DNA from: Planctomycetota bacterium | Lineage (GTDB): Bacteria > Planctomycetota > Planctomycetia > Pirellulales > Pirellulaceae | Assembly: GCA_026692885.1 (NCBI GenBank) | Contig: JAPLNJ010000587.1 | Span: 1 to 16,413 of the forward strand | Length of the DNA: 16,413 nt | Direction: 5' to 3' | In this document: positions 1 through 5,902 of the stretch, piece after piece | How positions within the stretch are numbered: position 1 is the first letter of the stretch | How the letters are laid out: every line of letters starts with the position of its first letter | The notes under the pieces: model-generated | Told to the model about the DNA's origin: nothing | Seen by the model: the letters and a program-made list of their open reading frames with translations, nothing else | Databases searched by the model: none | Position numbers and translations under genes: made by a program

Positions 1-82
1 GGCGTCTGCACCAAGCGGGTTTTTCCTGCGAGCGTCGGTTGCGCCGTTCCGGCATAGCTTTGCGCGACCTCGTTCCGGCCTA

Positions 83-388
83 CATGACCATAATCCGGGC
101 TACTGGTTCATCGAGGGCGATCCGCAACTCAGTACGCTGGCTCGGACGACGGTGAGCGATCCGGCCAACGAAGTGCTGACTAGCCCGGCGTCCTACTGGG
201 AAATCGCCATCAAGGTGAGCTTGGGCAAGTGGCGATTGAACCGCCGCTACGAGGACTTCCTCCACATCGGGTTGAAGCAGTATGGGTTCCTGGTGCTGCC
301 GTTCATCCTGTTTGAAGGCCTGACGACGCGGGGCTCGATAATGACCGTCAGCCAATCGGACCAGTCGTGTTCGACCAACCGGACGTAG
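83..388 (+). pseudogene. Decayed PIN-domain (VapC-like) toxin remnant
   Basis: The frame reads an N-terminal PIN-like stretch (H..PGYWFIEGDPQLS) and then the conserved block SPASYWEIAIKVSLGKWRL, typical of VapC toxins of the 'DTHxxLWxxxxDxxLS...S.ASxWEIAIK' type. It continues through YEDFLHIGLKQYGFLVLPF, after which family resemblance stops. The expected 'HHRDPFDRLLIAQA' C-terminal half, with the remaining acidic residues, is absent; the frame instead runs through unrelated sequence to a TAG at 386-388. The first-aspartate motif (LLDTH) is also degraded, and no convincing ATG or ribosome site precedes it. The only internal start (GTG at 152) would omit the first acidic position. An RNase is therefore unlikely to be made. 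No partner antitoxin is visible in the 80 bases before it. It sits just before the transposase-end repeat and the intact PIN toxin gene. Confidence 0.6.
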
Positions 389-420
389 GCAGCTCAGCCA
401 TTGGCAATCGCCTCGGCCAG

Positions 421-513
421 TAGCAGGAGGAACACATGAGGAACGCAGGAAGACTGGCCGCGGCGGGGAGCGGGCCGGCCTCAGCCAAAAGCGGCCCGGC
501 GATGAGCTATCCC
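421..513 (-). repeat. Direct repeat copy 1: 3' end of a RAYT-like transposase
   Basis: This stretch matches 1568-1649 almost exactly. Positions 447-500 differ from 1583-1636 at only 2 of 54 bases, and the preceding 15 bases (421-435) are identical to 1568-1582. Copy 1 carries 11 extra bases (436-446) that look like a short tandem duplication. On the minus strand the repeat encodes the tail GIAHRRAAFG followed by TGA; copy 2 encodes GLAHSRAAFG, so the shared part is the coding end and downstream flank of the same transposase family. No further transposase sequence continues past about 513, so this is an isolated terminus. It ends 60 bases before the antitoxin start. Confidence 0.7.
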
Positions 514-519
514 TTTCCG

Positions 520-545
520 TCGTCATCTGGTAAGATTGCTGACGA
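520..545. promoter_or_regulatory. Possible operator for the toxin-antitoxin pair
   Basis: TCGTCA (520-525) and TGACGA (540-545) form a 6-bp inverted repeat with a 14-base spacer containing a -10-like TAAGAT (531-536). It lies 28 bases before the antitoxin start codon. Antitoxins usually bind such palindromes to repress their own operon. The site is short and no good -35 was found, so this is only a candidate. Confidence 0.25.
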
Positions 546-573
546 TGAGTTTCGTTCAACCGGGAGTCATTCC

Positions 574-795
574 ATGACAACACAGACACTGGAAGAGCGG
601 GTTGCAGCGTTGGAGCAAACGGTCACACAACTTGCGTCTCGAACCTCGGCGGACAACCCCGTGAAGGACTGGCGCAGCACGATCGGAATGTTCACCAATG
701 ATCCCATCATGAAGCAGATCGACGAGGAGGGCCGCAAGATTCGCGAGGCAGATCGGGAACAGATGCGCCGGGAAGCTCTGGAAGAACCATCGTGA
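574..795 (+). CDS. VapB-like antitoxin of a PIN toxin-antitoxin pair
   Basis: This 73-aa acidic/basic helical protein would neutralise the PIN RNase encoded immediately after it. Residues 5-25 are heptad-like (LEERVAALEQTVTQLASR), suggesting a short coiled coil for dimerisation. Residues 31-40 (KDWRSTIGMF) and the charged helix IDEEGRKIREADREQMRRE are, to my recollection, the recurrent signature of small antitoxins paired with PIN toxins in planctomycetes and cyanobacteria. The ATG at 574 is chosen because GGGAG lies 7 bases upstream. A longer in-frame start at 436 would translate through the transposase-end repeat and is implausible. The gene ends in GTGA, overlapping the toxin start, so the two are translationally coupled. 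Family identity is inferred from motif and position; no classical DNA-binding fold is obvious. Confidence 0.8.
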   Translation: MTTQTLEERVAALEQTVTQLASRTSADNPVKDWRSTIGMFTNDPIMKQIDEEGRKIREADREQMRREALEEPS

Positions 796-1217
796 TCATC
801 TTGGACACCGACCACGTCGTGGTCTTGAAGTACAGGGATTCGCCGCAAGCCAAGGCACTGTCTGCGAACATGGCGGCGTCCCTCGAACCGGACTTCGCGA
901 TCAGCGCAGTGACCATCGAAGAGCAGATGCGTGGCTGGCTCGCCCTAATCCATCACTCCCCCGAAGTTCATCGGCAACTCCCGGCATACGAACGGCTGGT
1001 GGAACTCTTCGATTTCTTCTCGCGGTGGAAGATCGTCCCGTTCGACAGGGCCTCAGCGGACGAGTTCGTACGGCTACGGAAACAGAAGATCCGCATCGGC
1101 ACGATGGACTTGAAGATCGCCGCAACGGCGTTGGTGCATGATGCATTACTGGTGTCCGCCAACCGGCGTGATTTCGAGCAGGTGCCGGACCTGCGCCTCG
1201 AAAACTGGTTGCTATAG
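792..1217 (+). CDS. vapC: VapC-like PIN-domain toxin ribonuclease
   Basis: A 141-aa PIN-domain protein, the usual size for VapC-type RNases that cut RNA using Mg/Mn ions held by an acidic cluster. All expected acidic positions are visible: D5 and D7 in ILDTDH, E43/E44 in TIEEQ, D106 in IGTMDLKIAATAL, and D127 in SANRRDF. The C-terminal 'LLVSANRRDFEQVPDLRLENW' pattern is characteristic of VapC. The GTG start at 792 overlaps the antitoxin's TGA (GTGA), and GGAAG lies 7 bases upstream within the antitoxin gene. The gene therefore looks intact and co-translated, unlike the PIN remnant at 83-388. The RNA target cannot be told from sequence. The pair lies between two direct copies of a transposase 3' end, which suggests past mobility. 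Confidence 0.9.
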   Translation: MIILDTDHVVVLKYRDSPQAKALSANMAASLEPDFAISAVTIEEQMRGWLALIHHSPEVHRQLPAYERLVELFDFFSRWKIVPFDRASADEFVRLRKQKIRIGTMDLKIAATALVHDALLVSANRRDFEQVPDLRLENWLL

Positions 1218-1567
1218 CGATCCATTCACACAACCAGGCAAGCTGAATTGGGGTCTCCGAATTGAAGTGGGCCTTGATCGCAACGTTGCAAACTGCTGTC
1301 AGTGCCGTAAACAGCCAGGGTGGCTGGTGGCTGAGCCTAAGCGAAGCCCCAGTCCCAGTTTTCTGGGGAATCGCTGTAGCCAGCGTTTGGTGCCACCCAT
1401 CAATTAAGACGCTGCGCAAGTCTGGCAACCGGGCCGGGAGACCGTCAGGTAAGTATGGGACTCGACAGCGAGCGAAGGGAGGAAAACAAGACCGTGGGGA
1501 ATTGCTGCTGATGCAGGCGACCTCACCGCGTTTCGGCAAGGTACGCCTAAACCCGCGCCAGGCGGAC
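1218..1567. other. Spacer with no recognisable gene
   Basis: No frame here shows a recognisable protein family or a start codon with a convincing ribosome site. Short open frames exist on both strands but have arbitrary composition. No T-run terminator follows the toxin gene. Confidence 0.5.
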
Positions 1568-1649
1568 TAGCAGGAGGAACACAGGAAGACTGGCCGCGGC
1601 AGGGAGCGGGCCGGCGTCAGCCAAAAGCGGCCCGGCTATGTGCTAACCC
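1568..1649 (-). repeat. Direct repeat copy 2: RAYT-like transposase 3' end with bulged hairpin
   Basis: This is the second copy of the 421-513 repeat, here still attached to its transposase remnant. It contains an imperfect hairpin at 1605-1637. AGC plus GGGCCG pairs with CGGCCC plus GCT, with one bulged G on the 3' side and a 14-base loop, and it spans the transposase stop codon (TGA, 1617-1619). IS200/IS605-family transposases, to which RAYTs are related, recognise imperfect hairpins near element ends, so this may be the old right end. A terminator role is possible, but no T-run follows. Confidence 0.65.
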
Positions 1650-2058
1650 GTGCAACCAGTGTCGGCCGCGGCGTGCGGCTTCCGCCGTCAAGCTCTCCGC
1701 CCGACCCGCGGCTCGTTTGAACCAGCGGCCAAAGTTCACCACCGTGTCGACCCACATCTCCGCCGACAGCTGCAGCCGCTCCAAAATCGGTGCCAATTCA
1801 CCCGGAATCTACCCCCGCTTGTCCGGCCGTGATTGACGCCCCGTCCAGTCCAACAGACGCAAAAGACAGGACTTCGATGCCAAACTGCCCGGCCAGGAAC
1901 TCCAATCGCTGTTGAATCCACGCTTTGCGGTGATCGAAGTTCTGGCCCGTGACCGCATCCTGGCCGCAGAGGAAGGCTCGCCGCACCGCGCGCTGGACGC
2001 AGTGATAAATGCCGACTTCCGGTTCTTCAATCAGGTCTCGTCGAGGCAGTCGGGGCAT
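1617..2058 (-). pseudogene. RAYT / IS200-like transposase, internally deleted
   Basis: The N-terminus, from ATG at 2058, reads MPRLPRRDLIEEPEVGIYHC, then VQRAVRRAFLCGQDAVTG and FDHRKAWIQQRLEFLAGQFG up to EVLSFA. This is the recognisable start of a large planctomycete REP-associated tyrosine transposase (COG1943-like). At about 1862 it jumps to a C-terminal block in another frame, RLLDWTGRQSRPDKRG, then an in-frame TAG (1809-1811), then IPGELAPILERLQLSAEMW, VDTVVNFGRWFKRAAGRAES and the end HGLAHSRAAFG-stop at 1617. The whole catalytic core (the HUH histidines, normally right after 'VLSFAVMSN', and the tyrosine) is missing. It therefore carries at least one large deletion, a frame change and a nonsense codon, and is dead. 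Its end coincides with the repeat at 1568-1649. The homology is recalled from family patterns, not computed. Confidence 0.75.
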
Positions 2059-2155
2059 GGCCGGTCCTCCTCAAGGGTTCTGGGCAAAGTGGCCGAAGTA
2101 TAGCAACGACCCCGGTATCGCACACGAGAGACTATGGGTGGCCCCTTCTGCCGGC

Positions 2156-2620
2156 CCGCATGTTCTCGACCACTTCCGGTTCGAGCTTGTCCTCGGCCAG
2201 GTACAGGGCGAACACGGCTTCCTGCCACGCCGTCTGCAGCCGCTCCAGGTCCAGTTCGGGCAGTTCCGGAAACTCGCCCTGCGGCGCGAACGCCCCGCAA
2301 GTCAGTAACACGTGAAAGTGCGGGTGCCAATGCAAAAGTTCGCCGAACATCTGGATCGCGGCCACCATGCCGGGCTGCACGTCGTCGCGGCCGAGCAGGC
2401 GTCGGACTTCCGCCTGGAGGCAGGTCCAGACGCACGTGCACAACTTGCCCAGCAGCGCGCGGTCGAAGCGGGTGTGCAGCCGCAGACGCTTGGGGATGGT
2501 CAGCACGACTTGCCGGTGTGCGACGGGAGCACGCACGTCTTCGGCCACGTGAATCGAGGTCAGCAGGGCCCGTTTCCGGTGGCAGGAGGAACACGTGCAG
2601 CGCTGCTTGCAGGAAAAGCC
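2156..2620 (-). pseudogene. IS91-family transposase, central fragment
   Basis: The frame reads EGFSCKQRCTCSSCHRKRAL, then TSIHVAEDVRAPVAHRQVVL, TIPKRLRLHTRFDRALLGKL, WTCLQAEVRRLLGRDDV and GELLHWHPHFHVLLTCGAF up to EPEVVENMR. This is a typical planctomycete/proteobacterial IS91-type (IS801/IS1294-like) rolling-circle transposase. It has the Cys-rich zinc-binding region at the start and the HPHFH (HUH) metal-binding motif of the Y2 nuclease. Both ends are lost: before EGFSC the sequence is unrelated, so the first zinc cysteines and the start are missing, and after ENMR it diverges and stops at 2132-2134, so the C-terminal region and likely the catalytic tyrosines are gone. It lies about 100 bases from the RAYT remnant, also on the minus strand, and is probably not functional. 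Confidence 0.85.
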
Positions 2621-2979
2621 TTCTGTTGGACCGTTGATAATAGTGATAATAGTGCCTGTCCTTTCTCTCCTCCTTTTTCTCCTCCCGGAAAATCCTACGC
2701 AGGGACCGCCCGGCGCTTGCATCAAAGGCGCCTGGGAATCAAGATTTTTGCGAGTAGTCAGTGCATTGACAACAAAATCACGGCCTGCAGGGTCCGAAAC
2801 GGTTTCGGAATGATGCGGCTGTTGGTGCCTCTCCCCGGCGTGTGCTCGAAGCGGCGGACAGGTTGTCCGTCGCGGGTTCCCATGATGACGTCCTTGACAG
2901 GGACCGCGAGGAAGTTCTCGGCAAGGTGGGGTTGCGGTCTGGATTCTCGAATCGCCTTAGAAAGATGGTGGGGCCACCT
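2621..2979. other. Spacer with pyrimidine-rich tract, no gene
   Basis: No recognisable coding sequence is present. A pyrimidine-rich tract (about 2655-2690) and two short TGATAATAG-like units near 2635-2657 mark the point where IS91 homology ends. The rest leads up to the radical SAM gene. The upstream in-frame extension of that gene (from 2842) does not look like protein. Confidence 0.5.
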
Positions 2980-4437
2980 ATGAGAGTTCTGTTCATCTAT
3001 TCTCTCGATGATGTCCAGTCTGTTCGCACGCCTCTGCGGTCGTGGGCGACCATCCAATTCGGCATCTCCTACATCTCGGCCGTGTTGAAGGCCGAGGGCC
3101 ATGAAACGCAACTCCTGGTTCTGGGAAGCAACCAATGGGAGGCCAGTGCAAAGCCCGTGAGGACCTGCCTGGAGGAGTTCACCCCTCGCCTGATCTGTTT
3201 CACGGCAACCTGTTCCCAGTACGCTTTCATTGAGAGAATTGCGGGACTCATCCGGCGCCAATGGCCGGACAAGTATCTTGCGATCGGCGGCCCGCATGCC
3301 ACGTTGCAGCCGGACGCAGTCATGGCCGGCCCGTTCGACGCTCTCTGCCTGGGAGAGGGAGAATATCCGACGGCGGAGTTGTGCCGTCAACTGGAGCACC
3401 AACAGGTGCCGTCCGGCATCGCGAACCTGTGGATTAGGTCGCCGCAGGGCACTGTCGAGAGGAACGAGCCACGAGAATTCATCCAGGACCTGGATCAGTT
3501 GCCGTTTCCGGATAGGGACATGTGGAGGTCTTGGATGAGGGAGCAGCCCGAGGGTGAGTTGGCTGTCCTCCTCGGCCGGGGCTGCCCCTATGACTGCACC
3601 TACTGTTCGAACCACGCACTTCGAAAGGTCGCCCCCGGGCGATACGTGAGAATGCGGTCGCCCGGGAATATCCTCCAGGAAGTCGCGTTTCTTCACCGAA
3701 ACGTCCCGCACGAGAGGATCTATCTTGAGGTGGAGACGATCGCCCTCAACAAGGCGTGGACGATTGAGCTCTGCAGCCGTTTGGCGGCCTTCAACTCGAC
3801 GCTGCCGCATGCCATCTCGTACGGGTGCAATTTCCGCATCTCTCTCCAGTCCATTGACGGGGACCTCTTCGCGGCGTTCGAGAAGGCCAATTTCTACAAG
3901 ATCAACATCGGACTGGAATCCGGCAGCGAGCGGATCCGCCGAGACGTTCTGAAACGCAACTACTCCAACGATGACTTCCTGCGGGCCGTGGCGCTGGCGC
4001 GCCAGCACGGGTTGAAGGTCTATGTCTTCAACATGATCGGCCTTCCCGGGGAGTCGCGCCGCGATCACGAGGAGACGGTTTTTCTAAACCGGCGCTGTCA
4101 ACCCGAGGGACACTACACGGGGATCTTCTACCCCTATCCCGGAACGGAACTTCACACGATGTGCCTCCAACAGGGGCTCCTGCGGGAGCCGCTCGACACG
4201 CGGATGGAACGAAAGCAGCCGGCCCTCGATCTTCCGGGCTTCTCCAAGCGGCAGATCCGAAGTGCGTACGCCTGGTTCAACTATCGTGTCTACAAGGGCC
4301 ACAAGCCCCTGTGGAAGATCCTGATGCAGGTGCTCTTGGTGAGAATACGGTCCCACCCGACGGCGAATCTCCTGTTTCGCAGACTTGTCCAGTTGCCGGG
4401 GTTGAGGCAGTTGCGCGCCAAGCTTGCACGAGGCTAG
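2980..4437 (+). CDS. B12-binding-type radical SAM protein
   Basis: This 485-aa cytoplasmic protein has the two-domain plan of BchE-like radical SAM enzymes. Residues 1-150 form a cobalamin-binding-type Rossmann domain (start MRVLFIYS; IGGPHATLQPD about 102-112; CLGEGEYP about 123-130). No DxHxxG is seen, so if B12 binds it is probably base-off without histidine ligation. The radical SAM core follows with the cluster motif C202-x3-C206-x2-C209 (GRGCPYDCTYCSNH) and the later strand motif INIGLESGSERIRRDVLKR, common in this family. The C-terminus has FYPYPGTEL and a basic helical tail. Such enzymes methylate, cyclise or oxidise lipids, cofactors or natural products, but the substrate cannot be assigned. 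The ATG at 2980 is preferred because GGTGGGG lies 6 bases upstream; an ATG at 2965 is the alternative. It is monocistronic, flanked only by transposon debris, and appears intact. Confidence 0.9.
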   Translation: MRVLFIYSLDDVQSVRTPLRSWATIQFGISYISAVLKAEGHETQLLVLGSNQWEASAKPVRTCLEEFTPRLICFTATCSQYAFIERIAGLIRRQWPDKYLAIGGPHATLQPDAVMAGPFDALCLGEGEYPTAELCRQLEHQQVPSGIANLWIRSPQGTVERNEPREFIQDLDQLPFPDRDMWRSWMREQPEGELAVLLGRGCPYDCTYCSNHALRKVAPGRYVRMRSPGNILQEVAFLHRNVPHERIYLEVETIALNKAWTIELCSRLAAFNSTLPHAISYGCNFRISLQSIDGDLFAAFEKANFYKINIGLESGSERIRRDVLKRNYSNDDFLRAVALARQHGLKVYVFNMIGLPGESRRDHEETVFLNRRCQPEGHYTGIFYPYPGTELHTMCLQQGLLREPLDTRMERKQPALDLPGFSKRQIRSAYAWFNYRVYKGHKPLWKILMQVLLVRIRSHPTANLLFRRLVQLPGLRQLRAKLARG

Positions 4438-4745
4438 CGGGTCCTGTGGTGTCCTGTGGTGTTGACTCAGACGTGCGATCTCGCTTAGCAGCGTGCAATA
4501 GGCCAAGAGAGTTAGACAGGCATTGTTATGGCATTATTCGTCTTGGTCGTGCGGGGACACTCTTCGCTTCCGAGGACCGTATCGCGAATACGGAACGGGT
4601 TAGGCGTAGCAGAACGCAAATGGGGACGGACGAAACGCGTCCGGGGCAGACACACGGGAGGGCCGACGTGACGGACGCGACCGCTCCGGCCGCGTTGAGC
4701 GAGACACGATGCGCCGCGCGAGGGGAGAGAAGCGGCGGCGTGCCT
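4438..4745. other. Spacer with a 10-bp tandem duplication and two small hairpins
   Basis: Directly after the radical SAM stop the unit GTCCTGTGGT occurs twice in tandem (4441-4450, 4451-4460). Two small hairpins follow: CCGTAT/ATACGG (4577-4593) and CGGACG/CGTCCG (4627-4643), each with a 5-base loop. Neither is followed by a T-run, so they are not clear intrinsic terminators. No gene was recognised. Confidence 0.5.
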
Positions 4746-5009
4746 TCAGGCCGGTGAGGACACCAGATTGTCCAGGTGATGCACACCACATTGGCGTGCT
4801 AGGTCGTGCAGACGCTCACGATCCGTGCAGAAGTAGCTGCCCAGCAGGCGTGCCTTGTCGAACAACGCGCGCATACGCTGCCCCCACACCTCATCGCTCG
4901 TGTCCAAACGCCACAGGATCGAGGCCACTTCCTCGCTGACGCGCGCCTTGCCCTCCCGGCACAAACGGCTGAGTGATAGGAGATTTGATTCCTGACCGCA
5001 GACGTGAGA
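4746..5009 (-). pseudogene. C-terminal fragment of an unidentified protein
   Basis: A protein-like frame opens after a TAG (5010-5012) and ends at 4746. From TTG 4964 it reads LCREGKARVSEEVASILWRL, then SDEVWGQRMRALFDKARLLG, SYFCTDRERLHDLARQCGVH and HLDNLVSSPA. The regular helical, amphipathic pattern and the lack of low-complexity runs suggest a genuine coding remnant, not a shadow. There is no ATG or ribosome site, so it is probably the C-terminus of a truncated gene. The spacing of conserved-looking residues (E.L...A...G.H.L..L..S.A) loosely resembles the tail of the RAYT-like pseudogene at 1617-2058, so another transposase remnant is possible. That link is weak, and I do not recognise the family. 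Confidence 0.35.
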
Positions 5010-5035
5010 CTAGCCGGGAAAACCTGGTGAAACAA

Positions 5036-5087
5036 GGGGGCGAGGGGAGAGGAGGCGTCCACGGCCGCCTCCTCTCCCCTCGCCCCC
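5036..5087. repeat. Perfect 22-bp inverted repeat (strong hairpin)
   Basis: The left arm (5036-5057, beginning GGGGGCGAGGGG) is the exact reverse complement of the right arm (5066-5087, ending CCCCTCGCCCCC), with an 8-base loop, TCCACGGC. The arms are strongly purine/pyrimidine polarised. It lies between the unidentified fragment and the IS91 C-terminal fragment, with no T-run after it, so a REP-like mobile palindrome is more likely than a terminator. Confidence 0.85.
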
Positions 5088-5212
5088 GGGCCCGCACAGC
5101 GATCCACGTTAAGGGCTTCGTTACCGAGCTTTCCAGCCGATCGGGTGGAAACTCAAGGGTGAATCCCGCGGCGGGCGCAAGCCGTCCTCGGGCCGACAAG
5201 CGGCGGGGAAAA

Positions 5213-5608
5213 TCAGCTTGTCGCCCAGAACGTGGCTTCGTCCTCGAAGGTCAGCTCCCGGAACTCGTCAGAAGCGGCGAGCTGACTGTCCGAATCGATG
5301 TCCGGGTTGTGGACGTGGAGGTCCCCGGCCGGTGGCGCCCGTGGCGACGAGGGACACCACAGCCCGCCGACCATCGCTGCGCGACGGTGCCCGCGCAGGA
5401 TCTTCTCGATCACGTCGGCCTGGGGCGGCTCGAGGAAGGCAACGACCTTCATCTGGCCACCGCACTCAGGACAGCTCAGCGGGTCGATCTCGTACACCCG
5501 CTTGATCAGCATGGCCCAGGTCTGGCTCGCGCGACTGCGGGCCGGAGCTTTTGGCGTCTCGCCGCTCGATGACCCGGCCAAGCGGCGGACCAGCCGCAGA
5601 CGATCCAC
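5213..5608 (-). pseudogene. IS91-family transposase, C-terminal fragment A
   Basis: The frame contains TWAMLIKRVYEIDPLSCPEC, then GGQMKVVAFLEPPQADVIEK, ending at TGA 5213. This is the conserved C-terminus of IS91-type transposases: 'LIKRVYEVDPL.CP.CGG.MK..AFIE' with a CxxC zinc pair, followed by an acidic tail (DSDSQLAASDEFRELTFEDE). Homology fades upstream of about 5520, and the first third of the open frame (5540-5608) is not convincing. After EKILRG an HRRAAMVGGLW stretch appears where I recall 'RHCGLW' in relatives; fragment B at 10613-10830 has the same stretch, so it belongs to this subfamily. The catalytic region is missing. It could be the other end of the element whose middle lies at 2156-2620, but the radical SAM gene lies between them. 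Confidence 0.8.
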
Positions 5609-5777
5609 GAGCGACCACGAGCGACCACGAGGCCACCTCGTCGGCCAAGGCCGCCAACGGTTGGGCCTCGTTCGATGCAGTCAACGTTGGGCCCATGAGA
5701 ACCACCCTTGCACAAGATACTTCGAAACATGCCCGGCCATCGCGGTCGGCGCCAAAGCCGACCGGCTCCGACAACGG

Positions 5778-5804
5778 CTAAGGACCGGCGCATCAATAAG
5801 TGTC
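5778..5804 (+). repeat. REP-like unit, single copy
   Basis: This 27-base unit starts CTAAGGACCGGCG, then ATCAATA, then TGTC. It matches the terminal arms of the large inverted repeat at 14127-14268: against the reverse complement of the right arm only the A/C after GGCG and the bases after ATCAATA differ. It is thus a dispersed repeat in the same family as the REPIN next to the RAYT pseudogene. A degraded inverted partner may exist at 5899-5907 (GGTCCTAAG versus the expected GGTCCTTAG). Confidence 0.6.
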
Positions 5805-5813
5805 GCACGGAAA

Positions 5814-5869
5814 GTAGTCGTCACGCTCCGCCGAGACGACATGTCATCACGGCGGAGCGTGATGACTAC
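5814..5869. repeat. 56-nt near-perfect palindrome
   Basis: The two 28-base halves are reverse complements except for 3 positions, with the centre at ACATGT. The core arms are GTAGTCGTCACGCTCCGCCG (5814-5833) and CGGCGGAGCGTGATGACTAC (5850-5869). The GCGGAGCGTGATGACTAC-type motif resembles dispersed palindromes I associate with planctomycete genomes (recollection only). It begins 10 bases after the REP-like unit and ends 33 bases before the stop of the chimeric gene, so it could also affect the 3' end of that transcript. No T-run is present. Confidence 0.75.
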
Positions 5870-5902
5870 ATTGAAGACCCGACAGTCATTCCTTCCGTGG
5901 TC

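Noticed and set aside
421..1649. Integron-like cassette with attC sites around the toxin-antitoxin pair
   Set aside because: The repeats have a bulged hairpin, but no RYYYAAC/GTTRRRY core pairs. Their conserved coding tail (AHxRAAFG-stop) shows they are transposase 3' ends.
2758..4068. 436-codon minus-strand open frame
   Set aside because: It is antisense to the radical SAM gene, which has clear motifs; the minus frame has no recognisable domain and is a GC-rich shadow.
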